Positions 27,446 through 37,500 of a DNA stretch of 64,000 nt are shown one piece after another. The stretch covers positions 2,599,001-2,663,000 of the forward strand of contig NZ_CP022957.1 of the NCBI RefSeq assembly GCF_002269385.1, in the 5' to 3' direction. The notes under the pieces were generated by a model, which worked only from the letters and a program-made list of their open reading frames with translations, made no database searches and had not been told where the DNA came from. This stretch comes from Maribacter cobaltidurans (GTDB lineage Bacteria; Bacteroidota; Bacteroidia; Flavobacteriales; Flavobacteriaceae). A program made the position numbers and the translations under genes. Position 1 is the stretch's first letter. Every line of letters starts with the position of its first letter.

Positions 27446-27474
27446 AATTATCATTTTACCGAAATGGCAAGCCT

Positions 27475-28188
27475 TTAGGCTACGTTTACCCCAAAAAAGT
27501 GTCCTACCAATGCGGTAAGCCCCATGGCTACGGTACCCCAAAAGGTGATACGGGCCACAGCTTTGAAAATACTGGAACCTCCTGTTTTAGCAGCCAGCGC
27601 ACCTAGTAAGGCTAGGAATAATATGGAGAAGGCATATAAATAATACTCCATTCCTTTCAAGGGTAAAAAGAGTGTAACCAAGAAGGGTAAAACTCCGCCC
27701 ACGGTGAACGAGGCCCCAGACGCAAAGGCGGCCTGAAGGGGTTTTGCGGCACTAACTTCATTGATGCCCAGTTCATCCCTAACATGAGCTCCCAAAGCAT
27801 CGTGTTCCGTGAGTTCCTTGGCAACGATGTGTGCCGTCTCTTTTTTTAATCCGCGACTTTCATAGATTTGGGCCAAGCGTTTCAATTCCAATTCCGGCAT
27901 CTCTGCCAATTCTTCTTTTTCCCTTTCGATATCCGCTTTTTCCACGTCGGTCTGGGAACTTACGGAAACATATTCCCCCGCTGCCATGGATAGGGCCCCT
28001 GCAACCAAACCGGCCAGGGCCGCCAATATTATGGGTTCCCTGATTTCGCTGGCGGCGGCAACGCCTATGGCAATACTCCCTGTTGAAAGTATACCATCAT
28101 TGGCTCCCAAGACTGCGGCTCTTAACCAGTTACTACGGTGTATATAGTGGTTGTCCAGATAGTCGTCTAGTTCGTCGTTCTCGGGCAT
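27475..28188 (-). CDS. VIT1/CCC1-type iron or manganese transporter
   Basis: A 237-residue membrane protein. The N-terminal helix NWLRAAVLGANDGILSTGSI is the VIT1 signature. Metal-site residues lie in GAGEYVSVSSQTD-like SMAAGEYVSVSSQ, and the cytosolic Glu-rich helices (EKADIEREKEELAEMPELE) fit the metal-binding domain. Five membrane helices are visible. It would move Fe2+ or Mn2+ across the inner membrane. It is convergent with the sigma-like gene. Confidence 0.93.
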   Translation of the reverse strand: MPENDELDDYLDNHYIHRSNWLRAAVLGANDGILSTGSIAIGVAAASEIREPIILAALAGLVAGALSMAAGEYVSVSSQTDVEKADIEREKEELAEMPELELKRLAQIYESRGLKKETAHIVAKELTEHDALGAHVRDELGINEVSAAKPLQAAFASGASFTVGGVLPFLVTLFLPLKGMEYYLYAFSILFLALLGALAAKTGGSSIFKAVARITFWGTVAMGLTALVGHFFGVNVA

Positions 28189-28717
28189 ATATTAGTTTTT
28201 TGGAAAATAGGCTTTTTTAATTACCTATTTCTTTTCTAAAAGTATAAAAATTATCGGGTTCTATGGGCAGGACAGCAAAGAGCTATATGTTTTTTCTTCG
28301 ATTGCTTATACTATATGAAGCATCGGTTATTTTTTTAATCTATATTTTTCCATTCCATCCCCAAGTTTTTAATCGAAAGAGCAATTTCTTGTCGGTTCAA
28401 CCTTTAATACTTCAATAAATTGGTTAAAAAATAATATCGATACAAAGATGGAATTACACCATTAATAATTTCGGTTAAAGCATTATTTTTCAAATAGTTA
28501 TATCAAGATTATAATACCTGTGTTAATACTTAAAAAATTGTTAATCATAACTTTTGGTCATCTGTCGATACTTTTTTGGGCGTATATATTGAAAGTAATA
28601 GCCTTTTCATGAACTAATATTTCTAGGGCCAAATAACGTTAAAGAAAAATTGTATTTCGTTATTTAGGTTGAGTGAAAGTAAATATTTTAGAGGTTTATC
28701 AAATTTGAAGTTGAAAA
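28189..28717. other. Intergenic region without a visible gene
   Basis: 529 AT-rich bases between the divergent VIT1 and AraC genes. I see no reading frame with coding character, no RNA gene and no clear operator; it presumably holds both promoters. Confidence 0.5.
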
Positions 28718-29269
28718 GTGAAGTTGGAACTAATTTATGATGTTGATAAACTCGTTTTAGAGGTGGTGAAAAGGACCGTTGGTTCATTGGGTTTGGAAGT
28801 GGAAAGTATTCAAGAGAATTCAGTTAAACTATCCGATGATACTGAGGATAAAGAGTTACGGGAACTTGCCATGGCTTTGGAACCTTACGGCATTATCATT
28901 GAACAAGGAGACGAAACAGATTTATTAGTGCAGATAAAAATCTTGATTAAAAAGTATGTTAGGGGTGAGTACGACAGAAATGTTTCCATATCAAAAATGC
29001 TATCGGAGACCTTGGGATATAGTTATTCCTATTTGTCCAACCACTTTACATCCAGAACGTTTATGACCATTGAGAACTTTTATGTGCTGATTCGAATAGA
29101 AAAAGTAAAGGAGCTGTTGAATGATGGACAAAATACATTGTCCGATATAGCTTATACCTTAAACTTTAGTAGTGTTCCACACTTGTCCGGTCAGTTCAAA
29201 AAAGTAACAGGGTTAACCATTACCCAATATTTGAAAATTAGAAATAACACAATAGACACCGTTAATTAA
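28718..29269 (+). CDS. AraC-type helix-turn-helix protein with short N-terminal domain
   Basis: 183 residues from GTG 28718. The first 65 residues are a small alpha/beta domain (VKRTVGSLGLEVESIQEN) of unknown role. The rest is an AraC-type pair of helix-turn-helix units: ISKMLSETLGYSYSYLSNHF and LSDIAYTLNFSSVPHLSGQF, closing with TGLTITQYLKI. It lies 10 bases before the response regulator gene at 29280, so the two are co-transcribed and may work together. Confidence 0.85.
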   Translation: MKLELIYDVDKLVLEVVKRTVGSLGLEVESIQENSVKLSDDTEDKELRELAMALEPYGIIIEQGDETDLLVQIKILIKKYVRGEYDRNVSISKMLSETLGYSYSYLSNHFTSRTFMTIENFYVLIRIEKVKELLNDGQNTLSDIAYTLNFSSVPHLSGQFKKVTGLTITQYLKIRNNTIDTVN

Positions 29270-29279
29270 AGAATATCAT

Positions 29280-29720
29280 ATGACTAAAATGAAAATTTTA
29301 TTGGTTGATGACGATGAGGATGATAGAGAGTTTTTTGCTGATGCTTTAACAGGGGTTAACTTGAACACACAGTTACAGAAATTGGATAATGGTAGGAGCT
29401 GCCTTGAATATTTGATGGAACAAATAGAGAATTTGCCCAACCTTATTTTCTTGGATTTAAATATGCCTATTATGAACGGTTTTGAGTGTTTGACGGAAAT
29501 ACGAAAAAACCCGTTATTAAAGGAATTGCCCATAGCGATTTACTCTACCTCTTCCTCTGATAAGGATATAGAACAGACTTTTTTAAAAGGAGCTAATATT
29601 TATATCAAGAAACCTTCCAGTTTTGAAGACCTTAAAAAATCCTTGACCCAAGTAATTAAAATGAATTGGGCTTATCATATGGACGATTTTAAAAAAGAGA
29701 ACTTTTTGTTAAGAATTTGA
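29280..29720 (+). CDS. Single-domain response regulator (Rcp1/CheY-like)
   Basis: 146 residues: the acidic cluster VDDDEDDREFF, phosphoacceptor Asp in FLDLNMPIMNGFE (about residue 61), Thr/Ser in YSTSSSD and Lys in YIKKPSS. There is no output domain. The type is the one that pairs with phytochrome or PAS histidine kinases. It lies between the AraC gene and the PAS kinase at 29924. It is a paralogue of the regulator at 33793-34242 over its full length. Confidence 0.93.
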   Translation: MTKMKILLVDDDEDDREFFADALTGVNLNTQLQKLDNGRSCLEYLMEQIENLPNLIFLDLNMPIMNGFECLTEIRKNPLLKELPIAIYSTSSSDKDIEQTFLKGANIYIKKPSSFEDLKKSLTQVIKMNWAYHMDDFKKENFLLRI

Positions 29721-29923
29721 TTTTGGAACAAATTGTAGTATGAATTGACTTGTAGGTCTTGAATAATCTCTTTTAGAACAATTTAAACAGTTTTTGCAGA
29801 CATATGTATTGCAAAAACTGTTTATTCTTGTAGACAATTTTATAAATAATTCCGTTTCCCCATCTTCCTACTTTTTTGACGGAAGGGAAATAATTATTTT
29901 GGGATTCATAAAACCATTGTTCT

Positions 29924-31477
29924 ATGCCGGATAGAATCGCACTTCGTAACAGGATTTCTGAACTGGAAATATCTAAAATGTTCAAGGAACGTCTGTTGGA
30001 CAGCAGTAACAATGTTATTGCATATTTGGAGCCTTTATTCAACAAGGAAGGTCAAATAGAAGATTTTGTAATAAAGTATGTAAACAATCGGATAGAGGAG
30101 ATTACGTCATTGAAAACCAAGGACATGATTGGGGTGCGATGGTTGGAATACGATCCTCAGAATCTGGAAAACGGGGTTTTTGATTATGCCAAAAATTGTT
30201 TTACTACGGGTGAAACATTCGATTATACCTCTAAATATCTGTTTGGAGATCAAGTTGTTTGGTTTAGTGCTAGGTTAGTAAAGCTGGAAGCCGGAGTAGT
30301 AAACTTTTTAAAGGATATCAGTAAGGAGAAGCAATATGAACGGCAGCTGGAAATACAGAATAAATTGCTTCTGGAGGCCGAACATATTGCGAGTACGGGA
30401 AGTTTTAGATGGGACTTGAAAAATGGCACCTTAAGCCTTTCCGAGAATGTGTATAGGTTATTGGGCTTTGATCGACCATTTGAAATGGAACCAAGTATTG
30501 AAAGGATATTAAAATTTGTTCATAAAAGCGATATTGATTGGGTAAAGGGCGTGATTGAACAAAGCAGAAACACCAAGGAGAGAATAGATATTACATTTAA
30601 AATCATAACGAAAGAGCAAGAAATAAAATATATAAATACCGTAGGGGAGTATTATCCTTCGGATAATAACTGGTACGTTGTTGGAGTTTTTAAGGATGTC
30701 ACTAAACAGATAGAGCATGCATCCATACTGCAGGCCAAAAACGCCCAACTGAAGAAAAGTAATGCAGACTTGGAGGCCTTTAATCGAATAGCGAGTCATG
30801 ATTTACAGGAGCCTTTAAGAAAAATACAAATGTTCATAAGCAGATTGTACGGAGAGGAAAAAGAAAGGCTAGGACCCAGGTCTAAAAACTATCTGGAAAA
30901 GGTAATTTCATCTTCGGAGAGAATGCGAAATCTCATTTCCAATTTATTGTCGTACTCCAGAATTGAGGAAATTGAGGATACACCAACAAAAATTGACCTC
31001 AATCTGGTACTATCAGATGTTTTGGAAGATTTGGGCGAAAGAATAAGTGAGACTCAAGCGTCCATTAAGGCGGATAAACTACCGGAAATAAATGGCGTAC
31101 AATTTCAGATGGAACAATTATTTTCCAATCTCTTGGGCAATTCCTTAAAATATATTAAGGATAATACTGTGCCCGTGGTTCAGATTATACATAGCAAAAC
31201 CAGCGTTGACGCTATCAATCGCATATCTAACCTGCCGGATGGTCAATATCATAAATTGGAATTTATAGACAACGGAATCGGTTTTGACGACCAGTACGGA
31301 GAAAGGATTTTTGAGATTTTTCAAAGGCTTCATGGTAAAAACGAGTATTCTGGAACGGGTCTTGGATTGGCCATTTGTAAAAAAATAGTGGAGGCACATA
31401 ATGGAGCCATTCTGGGAACCAGCAAAAATAACGAAGGAGCGGTTTTCACCGTCTACCTACCCTCTTTATCCAAGTAA
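29924..31477 (+). CDS. PAS-domain histidine kinase, soluble
   Basis: 517 residues with no membrane segment. A PAS domain covers about 20-125 (NVIAYLEPLFNKEGQIEDF), and a second PAS_3-type domain about 150-270 (LSLSENVYRLLGFDRP). A coiled linker leads to HisKA with phospho-acceptor His292 in ASHDLQEPLRKI. The ATPase part has MEQLFSNLLGNSLKYI, EFIDNGIGFD and GTGLGLAICKKI. The likely partner is the single-domain response regulator just upstream, which has the right type. Confidence 0.93.
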   Translation: MPDRIALRNRISELEISKMFKERLLDSSNNVIAYLEPLFNKEGQIEDFVIKYVNNRIEEITSLKTKDMIGVRWLEYDPQNLENGVFDYAKNCFTTGETFDYTSKYLFGDQVVWFSARLVKLEAGVVNFLKDISKEKQYERQLEIQNKLLLEAEHIASTGSFRWDLKNGTLSLSENVYRLLGFDRPFEMEPSIERILKFVHKSDIDWVKGVIEQSRNTKERIDITFKIITKEQEIKYINTVGEYYPSDNNWYVVGVFKDVTKQIEHASILQAKNAQLKKSNADLEAFNRIASHDLQEPLRKIQMFISRLYGEEKERLGPRSKNYLEKVISSSERMRNLISNLLSYSRIEEIEDTPTKIDLNLVLSDVLEDLGERISETQASIKADKLPEINGVQFQMEQLFSNLLGNSLKYIKDNTVPVVQIIHSKTSVDAINRISNLPDGQYHKLEFIDNGIGFDDQYGERIFEIFQRLHGKNEYSGTGLGLAICKKIVEAHNGAILGTSKNNEGAVFTVYLPSLSK

Positions 31478-31627
31478 ATCCGAAGTCCTGAATTTTATGG
31501 AAAAAGTGAGATGTTATAACAGGAAGTGAAAATGTTATAACATTCTTGGATGGCTAATCTAGATCTTTGGAAACATAAATCAAGTGTATATCGATACCTT
31601 GTTTCAACCATCTAAAAACAGTCAACC

Positions 31628-32629
31628 ATGAATTCAACACACGCAAAATTAAATCAGTTAAATAATAGTTTAGGAGGCAGTATATCCGTACTCGATACGG
31701 AACGAATACTAATGTTCGATAACCACAAGGGCGCCGGACGTATCCATTCCATTGAATTGGAATCGGGTATCGGGTATAGTCAATTTGATATAAAGGCTAC
31801 AGAAGAGGTAAAGTTGAACCTCAAGAACTCAACGGATAACAGTTTGTTTTTTATTTATTGTTTAGAGGGGAGTTTTACGTTGAAACTACCAATGAGCGGT
31901 TCATCTGTTGAAGTGGATGCCCTAAGGACGGTAATCCTTGGGGGTATGGAGGAGGACGTTAAAATTAAAGTGGAATCCGGTAAAAAGGTCCATTTCTCCG
32001 TAATTCAAATTTCCCGTGATTCACAATTGGATTCCTCGAACAGTGATGCTAATAAACTTAAGGATCAATTGTTCAACCAATTCCTTAAAAACAATAAGTA
32101 TGAGTATGTTGGAACGGTGAACCTAAAGATCAAGGAACATCTACTCCAGATAAAGTCCATTTCGCAAACAGGCATAGTAAGAAGGTTGCTAATAGAAGGA
32201 ATAGTCCACTTTACGCTAGCCCTGGAAATATTGCATTATAGGAGCGATAGTTCCAAAAAGACATTACATGAATCCTCTTTGACAAAACGTGAAATGTTAA
32301 GAGTGGAAGATGCCATTGAAGAAATCAGGAAAAAACCAGAATACCCATATTCCATTGATTATTTTGTTAGGAAATATGGACTGTCCGCAGCTAAACTACA
32401 AAATGGATTTAAGGTGCTTTCAGGTTCAACGGTAGCCAGTTGTATCAAAAACCAACGTTTGGATTTGGCCGAGAAATTAATTCAGGAAACAGATTTGAAC
32501 GTATCGGAAATTGTGTATACTATCGGTTTTTCCAGCAGAAGCTACTTTTCCAAAATCTTCAGCAGAAGGTTCAAATGTTCGCCTAAGGCATACCTTTCCA
32601 AGGCACGTGGATCCCATATGGCAGCGTAA
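31628..32629 (+). CDS. AraC-family transcriptional regulator (paralogue of 5534-6589)
   Basis: 333 residues. N-terminal beta-rich sensor (SLFFIYCLEGSFTLKL, LRTVILGGMEEDVKI). The C-terminal double helix-turn-helix has NVSEIVYTIGFSSRSYFSKI and RRFKCSPKAYLSKA. The DNA-reading helix GFSSRSYFSKIF is identical to that of the 5534-6589 regulator, so both may recognise the same or similar sites. It is preceded by a 150-base spacer and followed by a hypothetical gene. Confidence 0.92.
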   Translation: MNSTHAKLNQLNNSLGGSISVLDTERILMFDNHKGAGRIHSIELESGIGYSQFDIKATEEVKLNLKNSTDNSLFFIYCLEGSFTLKLPMSGSSVEVDALRTVILGGMEEDVKIKVESGKKVHFSVIQISRDSQLDSSNSDANKLKDQLFNQFLKNNKYEYVGTVNLKIKEHLLQIKSISQTGIVRRLLIEGIVHFTLALEILHYRSDSSKKTLHESSLTKREMLRVEDAIEEIRKKPEYPYSIDYFVRKYGLSAAKLQNGFKVLSGSTVASCIKNQRLDLAEKLIQETDLNVSEIVYTIGFSSRSYFSKIFSRRFKCSPKAYLSKARGSHMAA

Positions 32630-32775
32630 AGCATAATCAAAGGACTTGGGTGATCATTTTAATGAGTTTGAGGTTTAGGAAAACTCGTTTAATATGGCAC
32701 ACATTTAAATTTTAAGGGTATACCGATTCTAATTAGAGCTATTACTTTTAATATACATTTAAAAATCAAAGTAAC

Positions 32776-33171
32776 ATGGGAGGGAGAATTCAAGAAATGA
32801 AAAACACTTCATACTTAGTTTTAAAGAAGGATATTGAAACACGGTTACATTTTTTAACCCAGTGGAGAAATGACATCAACTTAAAATTTGAAAATATAAT
32901 TGAGAACAACCACATTGATGAAATAAAGGATATGATTATCCAAATAGATGATAATATCAATAGAAACAATAAATTGAAAATCAGTCTTTTTTTAGAGGAA
33001 AACCCCGATTTTGATGGTTTTGAAAATCAAATTAACTCCTTGATGATAAGTTCAATAGATACTTTAAATGAGAGTGCTGAAAGGGAATTTGAAATTATCC
33101 ACGAAGCTATGCTCCACTTAAAAAGTAATACTGGAAAAAATCTAGTTAAAGATTTAAAGAAAATTGCTTAG
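32776..33171 (+). CDS. Hypothetical helical protein
   Basis: 131 residues (ATG 32776; ATG 32797 also possible, giving MKNTSYLVLKKDIETRL). Nearly all alpha-helical and charged, with long amphipathic stretches (HFLTQWRNDINLKFENIIEN, DEIKDMIIQIDDNINRNN). No domain recognised. It lies between AraC and the BLUF gene; the composition is like that of its neighbours. Confidence 0.6.
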   Translation: MGGRIQEMKNTSYLVLKKDIETRLHFLTQWRNDINLKFENIIENNHIDEIKDMIIQIDDNINRNNKLKISLFLEENPDFDGFENQINSLMISSIDTLNESAEREFEIIHEAMLHLKSNTGKNLVKDLKKIA

Positions 33172-33290
33172 TAGAATTTCTTTTATTGTTTAAAACGTAG
33201 GGTTTGCTTCGTCTAGACATAAATCTTTTACCAGGGACCAAAATATTCTTACAGAGGCTGAATCTGCTTTGTAGAAGGTGGAAAGGGTGA

Positions 33291-33623
33291 TTAATTTTTT
33301 TCAAAATCAATCACATCATCAGTATTTACTTTTTCTGGAGAATAATACGCCATATGCCACCCCCGAAAAACTTCTTTTTCGGCAGGGCCTTCCCAAACCA
33401 GGTTTACATTGGAGTGCCTAGAGTCCAATTTTATTTTTTCAAAGAGATCAAAAATCGTCTTTTTCTCACCCTGTAGCGTCTGTACAAACTGACCATTATG
33501 ATATACCAAGCATCCGGTGATGGAGCGCTTTTTATTGAATTCCGTGGCAGTCTTGAGGATATCGTTTAAATCTTTGCTACCGATATTTCTGTCCGCCATG
33601 GAAGTGTATGTTAATTCATGCAT
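33291..33623 (-). CDS. BLUF-domain blue-light sensor
   Basis: 110 residues, a stand-alone BLUF domain that would bind FAD and respond to blue light. All key residues are present: Tyr6 (ELTYTS), Asn30 (FNKKRSITG), Gln48 (QFVQTLQG), Trp89 and Met91 (FRGWHMAY). It has no fused output domain, so it must act through a partner; the response regulator at 33793-34242 is the nearest upstream gene on this strand, about 170 bases away. Confidence 0.9.
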   Translation of the reverse strand: MHELTYTSMADRNIGSKDLNDILKTATEFNKKRSITGCLVYHNGQFVQTLQGEKKTIFDLFEKIKLDSRHSNVNLVWEGPAEKEVFRGWHMAYYSPEKVNTDDVIDFEKN

Positions 33624-33792
33624 TCTTTCCTTAGGTTAAGGCAAGCAAAATAGATTATTTTTAAGTTGGTTTGCAGAATTTATCTGCTTTTTTTTGACCT
33701 AAAAAAACAATGCAAGGCAACTTTTTTGAAAGTAGCATTTTTACTTAGGATAAAAAAGCAGGCCTGAAATACTTATAATAAAGGAAGATTAT

Positions 33793-34242
33793 TTAAATAG
33801 AGATGAGAAACTGCGGATCCAAAGTCGCTTTTTCAAAAGATTTTTGGTCTAGGTAAACCAGGCATTTATGTAACAATGTTTTTAATTGGTTAAAGGAAGA
33901 AGGTTTTTTTAAATAGAGCGTGGCTCCCATTTCCTTTAGCCTGTCCACATCTTTTTGATGAAAGGATGTGGAATAAATAATTACAGGGACTTCGTTCAAA
34001 AAATTTAAATCCCTAATGTCCGATAAACATTCAAAGCCATCCATCATCGGCATTTTCAAATCCAGAAAAATGGCATCAGGTTTTTTATTTTCCCTATTCA
34101 ATAAATGGGACATTAAATCAACACCATTACTGAACTCCTCAATAGAAGTAGAAATGGGGATTTCGCTTATTGCATCGGAAAAAAATGCCCTGTCATCACT
34201 GTCATCATCTGCCAAGTAGATACTTCTTAAATTTTCACTCAT
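33793..34242 (-). CDS. Single-domain response regulator (Rcp1/CheY-like)
   Basis: 149 residues: ADDDSDDRAFF, phosphoacceptor Asp in FLDLKMPMMDGFE, YSTSFHQ and LKKPSSF. No output domain. Paralogue of 29280-29720. A broad spacer of 274 bases separates it from the divergent beta-propeller gene. The BLUF gene lies downstream on the same strand. Confidence 0.92.
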   Translation of the reverse strand: MSENLRSIYLADDDSDDRAFFSDAISEIPISTSIEEFSNGVDLMSHLLNRENKKPDAIFLDLKMPMMDGFECLSDIRDLNFLNEVPVIIYSTSFHQKDVDRLKEMGATLYLKKPSSFNQLKTLLHKCLVYLDQKSFEKATLDPQFLISI

Positions 34243-34516
34243 GGATTGAACAAATCGTTTTCATTCTGTGCAAGTTATAATGGACCATGATGTAATGCTA
34301 TAACAAAAAGTCCAATTACTAACTCAAAAAGTAATTTGTGAGATTACTCTAGTAATTCTAAAACTAGTTTGTTTGGCATTGCGGGATTTAAAAACTACAG
34401 GAACCGCATAAGGATGCTAAAAAAATAGGACCCGTTTATCTATATCTTGACCGCTCTTCATTATTTTTACTAGCATACACAACCATTGTCCATAGACATA
34501 CTAACACTTTTACATC

Positions 34517-37500
34517 ATGTCAAATAAAAAAAGTATCACAGCCATTATTTTTTCACTTGTTTTAAGTCTAAACCTGATGTATTCCCAGAGTTCGAATATT
34601 TCGGATTTGTCGGATGCTGTTAGGGGCTTGGAGTTCAGGGCCATCGGCCCTGCACTAATGGGAGGAAGAATTGCGGATATAGCGGTAAATCCAAAAGATC
34701 AAAGTACTTGGTTTGTTGCTGTTGGGTCCGGGGGCGTATGGAAGACTGAAAATAATGGAATCACATGGAATCCTGTTTTTGAGGAACAACCTTCCTATTC
34801 CATTGGCTGTGTGACTATCGACCCGAACAATCCCCAGACTGTTTGGGTAGGAACGGGCGAAAACGTAAGTGGTAGGCATGTTGGTTGGGGCGACGGTATT
34901 TATAAGTCCAGTGATGGTGGAGCTACTTGGAAATCCATGGGCTTGGAAAAATCTGAACACATAGGAAAAATTTTGGTTGATCCCAGGAACAGTAATGTTG
35001 TGTTCGTGGCAGCCGAAGGACCTTTATGGTCTTCCGGAGGTGATCGTGGTGTTTATAAAACAACTGATGGAGGTATGACTTGGAGCCAGGTACTAAAAAT
35101 CGATGAGCATACGGGCGTTACCGATATTGAGTTCGATCCGGAAAATCCAGATGTTATCTACGCTGCGGCCTACCAGCGAAGAAGGCATGTTTGGGCACTA
35201 CTTTCTGGAGGGCCAAAGTCCGGAATCTACAAATCCATGGACAACGGTGAAACTTGGTCCCAAAAATCCACTGGTCTACCCAAAGGGGATATGGGTAAAA
35301 TTGGATTGGCCGTGACCAGGGCGAATCCTGATTTGGTCTATGCCACCATTGAGGCAGATGATGAGGAAAAGGGCTTTTATAAATCCGAAGATAAAGGGGA
35401 AAGTTGGGTAAAGCAGAACAGTTATATATCCGGAGGCACAGGACCTCATTATTATCAGGAAATAGAAGTCTCCAATATTAATCCGGGCCTCGTTTATCAA
35501 ATGGATGTATTTATCAGGGTTTCAAGGGACGGTGGAAAAACGTTTAAAGTATTGGGAACTGGTAGGGAAAAACATAGCGACAACCACGCTTTATGGATAG
35601 ACCCAAATAATGGAAAGCATCTACTGGCGGGAACGGATGGTGGATTGTACGAAACCTTTGACGAAGGTACTACTTGGAGACAATTTCCCAACCTTCCCAT
35701 TTCACAATTCTATAAGTTGTCATTGGACAGCACCTTACCATATTACAACATTGTAGGTGGGGCCCAAGACTTGGGCACTTTGATAGGCCCATCAAGAACC
35801 ATGAATACAGAAGGGGTACGCAATCAAGATTGGTACGTGCCCTTGGGTGCGGATGGCTATGATAATGCTTTTGACCCAAAGAATCCAAATATCGTTTATA
35901 TGGAAATACAGGAAGGAAATTTGTATCGCCATAATAGGAAAACGGAGGAGGGAATGGACATACAACCGCAATCAATTGGAAAAGAGGTGGATAGATGGAA
36001 CTGGGATAGCCCTATATTGATTAGCCCACATAACAACCAAAGGCTCTACTATGGGTCTCAAAGGGTTTGGAGGAGTGATGACCAAGGAAGTTCATGGGAA
36101 CCCATTAGTGAAGACTTAACGACCAATAGAAACAGGTATGAACTGGATATGATGGGAAGAGTATGGAGTGTGGATGCATTGTATGATAATGGTGCTATGT
36201 CCAAGTACGCAACGTTGACCTCAATTGCAGAATCTCCAAAACAGCAAGGTCTTTTATACACAGGTTCCGACGATGGGATAATTCATATTAGCGAGGACGG
36301 AGGTTCTACATGGAACAAGAGTGGTGAACTGCCCAAGGTGCCAAAACTTAGCTTTATAAATGATATTGAGCCATCGCACCATAATGCCAATGTGGTTTTT
36401 GCAAGTGCCGATGCTCATAAATTTGGAGATTTTACGCCCTATTTGTTTATAAGCAATGATCGAGGTAGGACTTGGAAATCGATTGTTGGAGATCTACCGG
36501 ACAAAACCATTGTATGGGTCATAAAACAAGATTTCATAGATTCGAACCTATTGTTTATAGGTACGGAATTTGGCATCTATTTTTCACCGAATAAAGGAGT
36601 CAATTGGATTCCGTTAAAATCCGGATTGCCCACCATACCGTTTCGTGATATAGAATTACACCCAAGGGACAATGATCTAGTGGGAGCATCCTTTGGAAGG
36701 GGATTTTTTGTGCTGGACGATTATAGTCCACTAAGAAACTTGAAAATAATATTGACAGAAAAAAATAACCATTTGTTTCCAGTAAGGGATGCTTGGTGGT
36801 ACGTACCCAATACACCCATGCAGGCAAAGGGCATGCCTACCTTGGGCTCTACCAGCTTTGCGACGGATAATCCGCCATTTGGGGCTACATTTTCCTATTG
36901 GATAAAAGATGTGCCTAAGACGGACAAAACGGTACGTACCGAGAAAGAAAAGGAGCTGAGGTCGAAAAATATGTCGGTGCCCTTTGCGGGGTGGGAAGCA
37001 CTGGAAGAGGAAAGAGCACAGGAGGAAGCTAAAGTACTTTTCTTGGTGTCCGATAAAGACCAGCAGCCCGTACGATGGTTAGAGGGAAAAACAGGTAAAG
37101 GCCTTCAACGTACATCTTGGGATTTACGGCGTTCCGCACCCAACCCAATTGATTTATCCGTCCCTGATTTTAGGCCGCCGTGGGCCGGAGAGGACCAGGG
37201 ACCCTTGGTGTCTCCGGGAAATTACAGTGTTCAAATGTATGTGTTGTTCGATGGGAAATTACAACTTCAAGGTGAACCCCAAAGTTTTAAGGTAGTACCT
37301 GTACACAACCAGAAGGAAAGTGTAGATTACAATGATATCCAACTTTTTCAGAATCGGACCGCGGAGCTTTCCAGACAAATATTCAACGCGGGTCAAAAAA
37401 TGGGAGAATACGGTGAGCAAATCAGACACATGAAGGAGGCCTTGCTTAAAACCCCAATGGCCAAGGAGGTCCATTTCAATCAACTTAAGGAATTAGGACT

